Shown here: positions 5,659 to 6,853 of the stretch, piece after piece
Layout: each line of letters opens with the position of its first letter
Position numbering within the stretch: position 1 is the first letter of the stretch
Source: Desulfurococcales archaeon
Lineage (GTDB): Archaea; Thermoproteota; Thermoprotei_A; Sulfolobales; Desulfurococcaceae
Reading direction: 5' to 3'
Length of the DNA stretch: 6,853 bases
NCBI GenBank assembly: GCA_027083045.1
Contig: JALWQP010000047.1
Coordinates: 1 to 6,853 of the forward strand
Program-made: the position numbers and the translations under genes
Notes under the pieces: model-generated
Told to the model about the DNA's origin: nothing
The model's input: only the letters and a program-made list of their open reading frames with translations
The model's database searches: none

Positions 5659-5714
5659 TAATGGTTTGCCCAGAAAAGTTCCACCAATATAATTTTGTGA
5701 AAATATCATACATA

Positions 5715-5718
5715 GGTG
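5715..5718 (+). promoter_or_regulatory. Ribosome binding site of AMP phosphorylase
   Basis: GGTG, followed by TAAGGG, ends 8 bases before the ATG at 5727. It supports this start over the in-frame ATG at 5661, whose extra 22 residues would also be absent from the usual family N-terminus. Confidence 0.5.
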
Positions 5719-5726
5719 TAAGGGAA

Positions 5727-6853
5727 ATGGGTATTCATCTAGAGACGCGTCATTTTCAAATTGAACCTGTAGACGTAGATATCGGCAGATCAATCGTAAT
5801 CATACACGAGTCTGACGCCCACGAGCTGGGTTTAGGTCCAACGTCGAGGGTAAGGCTTGCCAAAGGCGATAGGATAAGGAACGCTGTGGTTGCCTTGACA
5901 AGAACGATGGTTAGTCCGGGGAAAATACTTGTTAGCCGAGACATAATAGATGCGCTCAAGTTATCCAAGCACGACACTGTCGGGGTACGCCCTATACCGG
6001 TTCCGCCGAGCTTCTATATTCTACAGCGGAGGCTCAAGGGAGAAAGAATCAGTCAAGACGAGATGTATAAGCTGATAAAAGACATAGTTGACGGAGCATA
6101 CGGCGAAGCAGAAATCGCAGCTTTCCTGACCAGTCAGCTATACTATGAGCTCAGCGAGGATGAGCTACACTCCCTCATAAGAGCAATGGTCGAGACCGGA
6201 AGCAAGATAGTGTTTGAAGACACAGTCTTCGACGAGCACAGCATAGGGGGCGTACCCGGCAACAGTAAAGTAGCTCTAATAGCTGTCCCAACGGTAGCTG
6301 CGGCAGGCCTACTAATACCTAAGACGAGCAGCCGCGCGATAACGAGTCCGGCCGGGACAGCGGACACTATGGAGACACTCGCAAGAGTGGATTTTACTGC
6401 TGAGGAGATAAAAGAGATAGCTAGGAAGGTCAGGGCAACACTTGCTTGGGGTGGTAGGCTCAATCTAGCCCCCGCAGACGATATATTCGTGAATATAGAG
6501 CGTAAACTAAGCATTGATCCATGGCACCAGATGGTTGCAAGCATACTGGCGAAGAAAGCCGCTATGGGTGTGGACAACCTTGTAATAGATATTCCGGTTG
6601 GGCGTAAAGCCAAGGTCAAAAGCCTCGAGGAAGCTGACCAGCTTGCAGGGATATTTATAAGGCAGGCGGCCAGGCTCGGGATGAGGATCAAGATAGCGTT
6701 GGCCTTCGGAGGCCAGCCAATAGGGGAAACTGCTGGTCCTGCTCTTGAGGCTATGGAGGCCTTGAAGACCATGATTGAGAGAAAAGGTAAGAAGAGCCTA
6801 TTAGACAAGGCATTAACTATCGCTGGCATGGTGTTGGAGCTCAGTGGAAAAGT
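5727..6853 (+). CDS. deoA: AMP phosphorylase, 3'-truncated by the window edge
   Basis: The archaeal thymidine-phosphorylase-family enzyme (EC 2.4.2.57) that phosphorolyses AMP (also CMP and UMP in characterised homologues) to ribose 1,5-bisphosphate and free base. It feeds ribose-1,5-bisphosphate isomerase and type III RuBisCO. 375 codons are visible of about 500; the reading frame is still open at the right edge. Residues 1-85 form the extra N-terminal domain that distinguishes archaeal AMP phosphorylases from bacterial thymidine phosphorylase. Next come the catalytic motifs HSIGGVPGN (171-179, phosphate loop) and KTSSRAITSPAGTAD (199-213), followed by WGGRLNLAPADD, SIDPWHQMVASILAKKAAMG, VIDIPVGRKAKV and FGGQPIGETAGPALEA, all matching in order my recollection of the Thermococcus kodakarensis enzyme. 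The start at ATG 5727 has GGTG 8 bases upstream and fits the family N-terminus; ATG 5661 is an in-frame alternative. The reverse strand also stays open here from 6829 to 6143, but as a shadow. Confidence 0.95.
   Translation, partial: MGIHLETRHFQIEPVDVDIGRSIVIIHESDAHELGLGPTSRVRLAKGDRIRNAVVALTRTMVSPGKILVSRDIIDALKLSKHDTVGVRPIPVPPSFYILQRRLKGERISQDEMYKLIKDIVDGAYGEAEIAAFLTSQLYYELSEDELHSLIRAMVETGSKIVFEDTVFDEHSIGGVPGNSKVALIAVPTVAAAGLLIPKTSSRAITSPAGTADTMETLARVDFTAEEIKEIARKVRATLAWGGRLNLAPADDIFVNIERKLSIDPWHQMVASILAKKAAMGVDNLVIDIPVGRKAKVKSLEEADQLAGIFIRQAARLGMRIKIALAFGGQPIGETAGPALEAMEALKTMIERKGKKSLLDKALTIAGMVLELSGK

Noticed and set aside
5756..5977. A 73-codon minus-strand frame near the AMP phosphorylase start
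   Set aside because: Antisense to the AMP phosphorylase N-terminal domain, without promoter or motif.
6143..6829. A 228-codon open frame on the minus strand
   Set aside because: It is entirely antisense to AMP phosphorylase, whose motifs are unambiguous on the plus strand. Its composition (Ser, Ala, Leu, Ile, no recognisable motif) is typical of a reverse-strand shadow.

Overview
The window looks like chromosomal DNA of a hyperthermophilic archaeon, most likely a thermoproteote of the Desulfurococcales type. This is inferred from AGG/AGA/ATA-rich codon use, TATA elements about 25 bases ahead of genes, GTG/TTG start candidates, tight gene packing, and an archaeal-type AMP phosphorylase. GC content is mid-40s percent by eye. 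No tRNA, rRNA, CRISPR array, insertion sequence or integration scar was seen. Both ends cut through genes.

Layout. (1) Bases 2-1150, plus strand: the 3' five-sixths of an alpha-D-phosphohexomutase (phosphomannomutase/phosphoglucosamine mutase family). (2) A minus-strand block converges on it: a CoA-disulfide-reductase/NADH-oxidase-like flavoprotein (2933-4279), a YtcJ-type metal-dependent amidohydrolase (1402-2925) 7 bases behind it, then a small charged ORF (1155-1331) that may be a frameshifted version of a slightly longer gene starting at 1348. (3) From a compact divergent promoter near 4340 the plus strand resumes with an unrecognised protein that has a PIN-like C-terminal half (4386-4958), a two-CBS-domain protein (5019-5606), and the first three quarters of AMP phosphorylase (5727-6853, running off the window). 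No gene-free stretch exceeds 300 bases; the longest gap is 120 bases (5607-5726) and holds a promoter.

How the genes may work together. The plus-strand trio hints at nucleotide or RNA turnover. AMP phosphorylase opens the archaeal AMP salvage route through ribose-1,5-bisphosphate isomerase to type III RuBisCO. CBS pairs often bind adenine nucleotides. The PIN-like protein could be a nuclease. Each plus-strand gene seems to have its own TATA element, so they are neighbours rather than a proven operon. The minus-strand flavoprotein and amidohydrolase are almost certainly co-transcribed, but their shared substrate context is unknown. Points worth checking are the possible dinucleotide slippage at 1329-1338, the PIN-like protein with its unidentified N-terminal domain, the inverted repeat bracketing the AMP phosphorylase TATA box, and the His-for-Asp changes in both CBS motifs.
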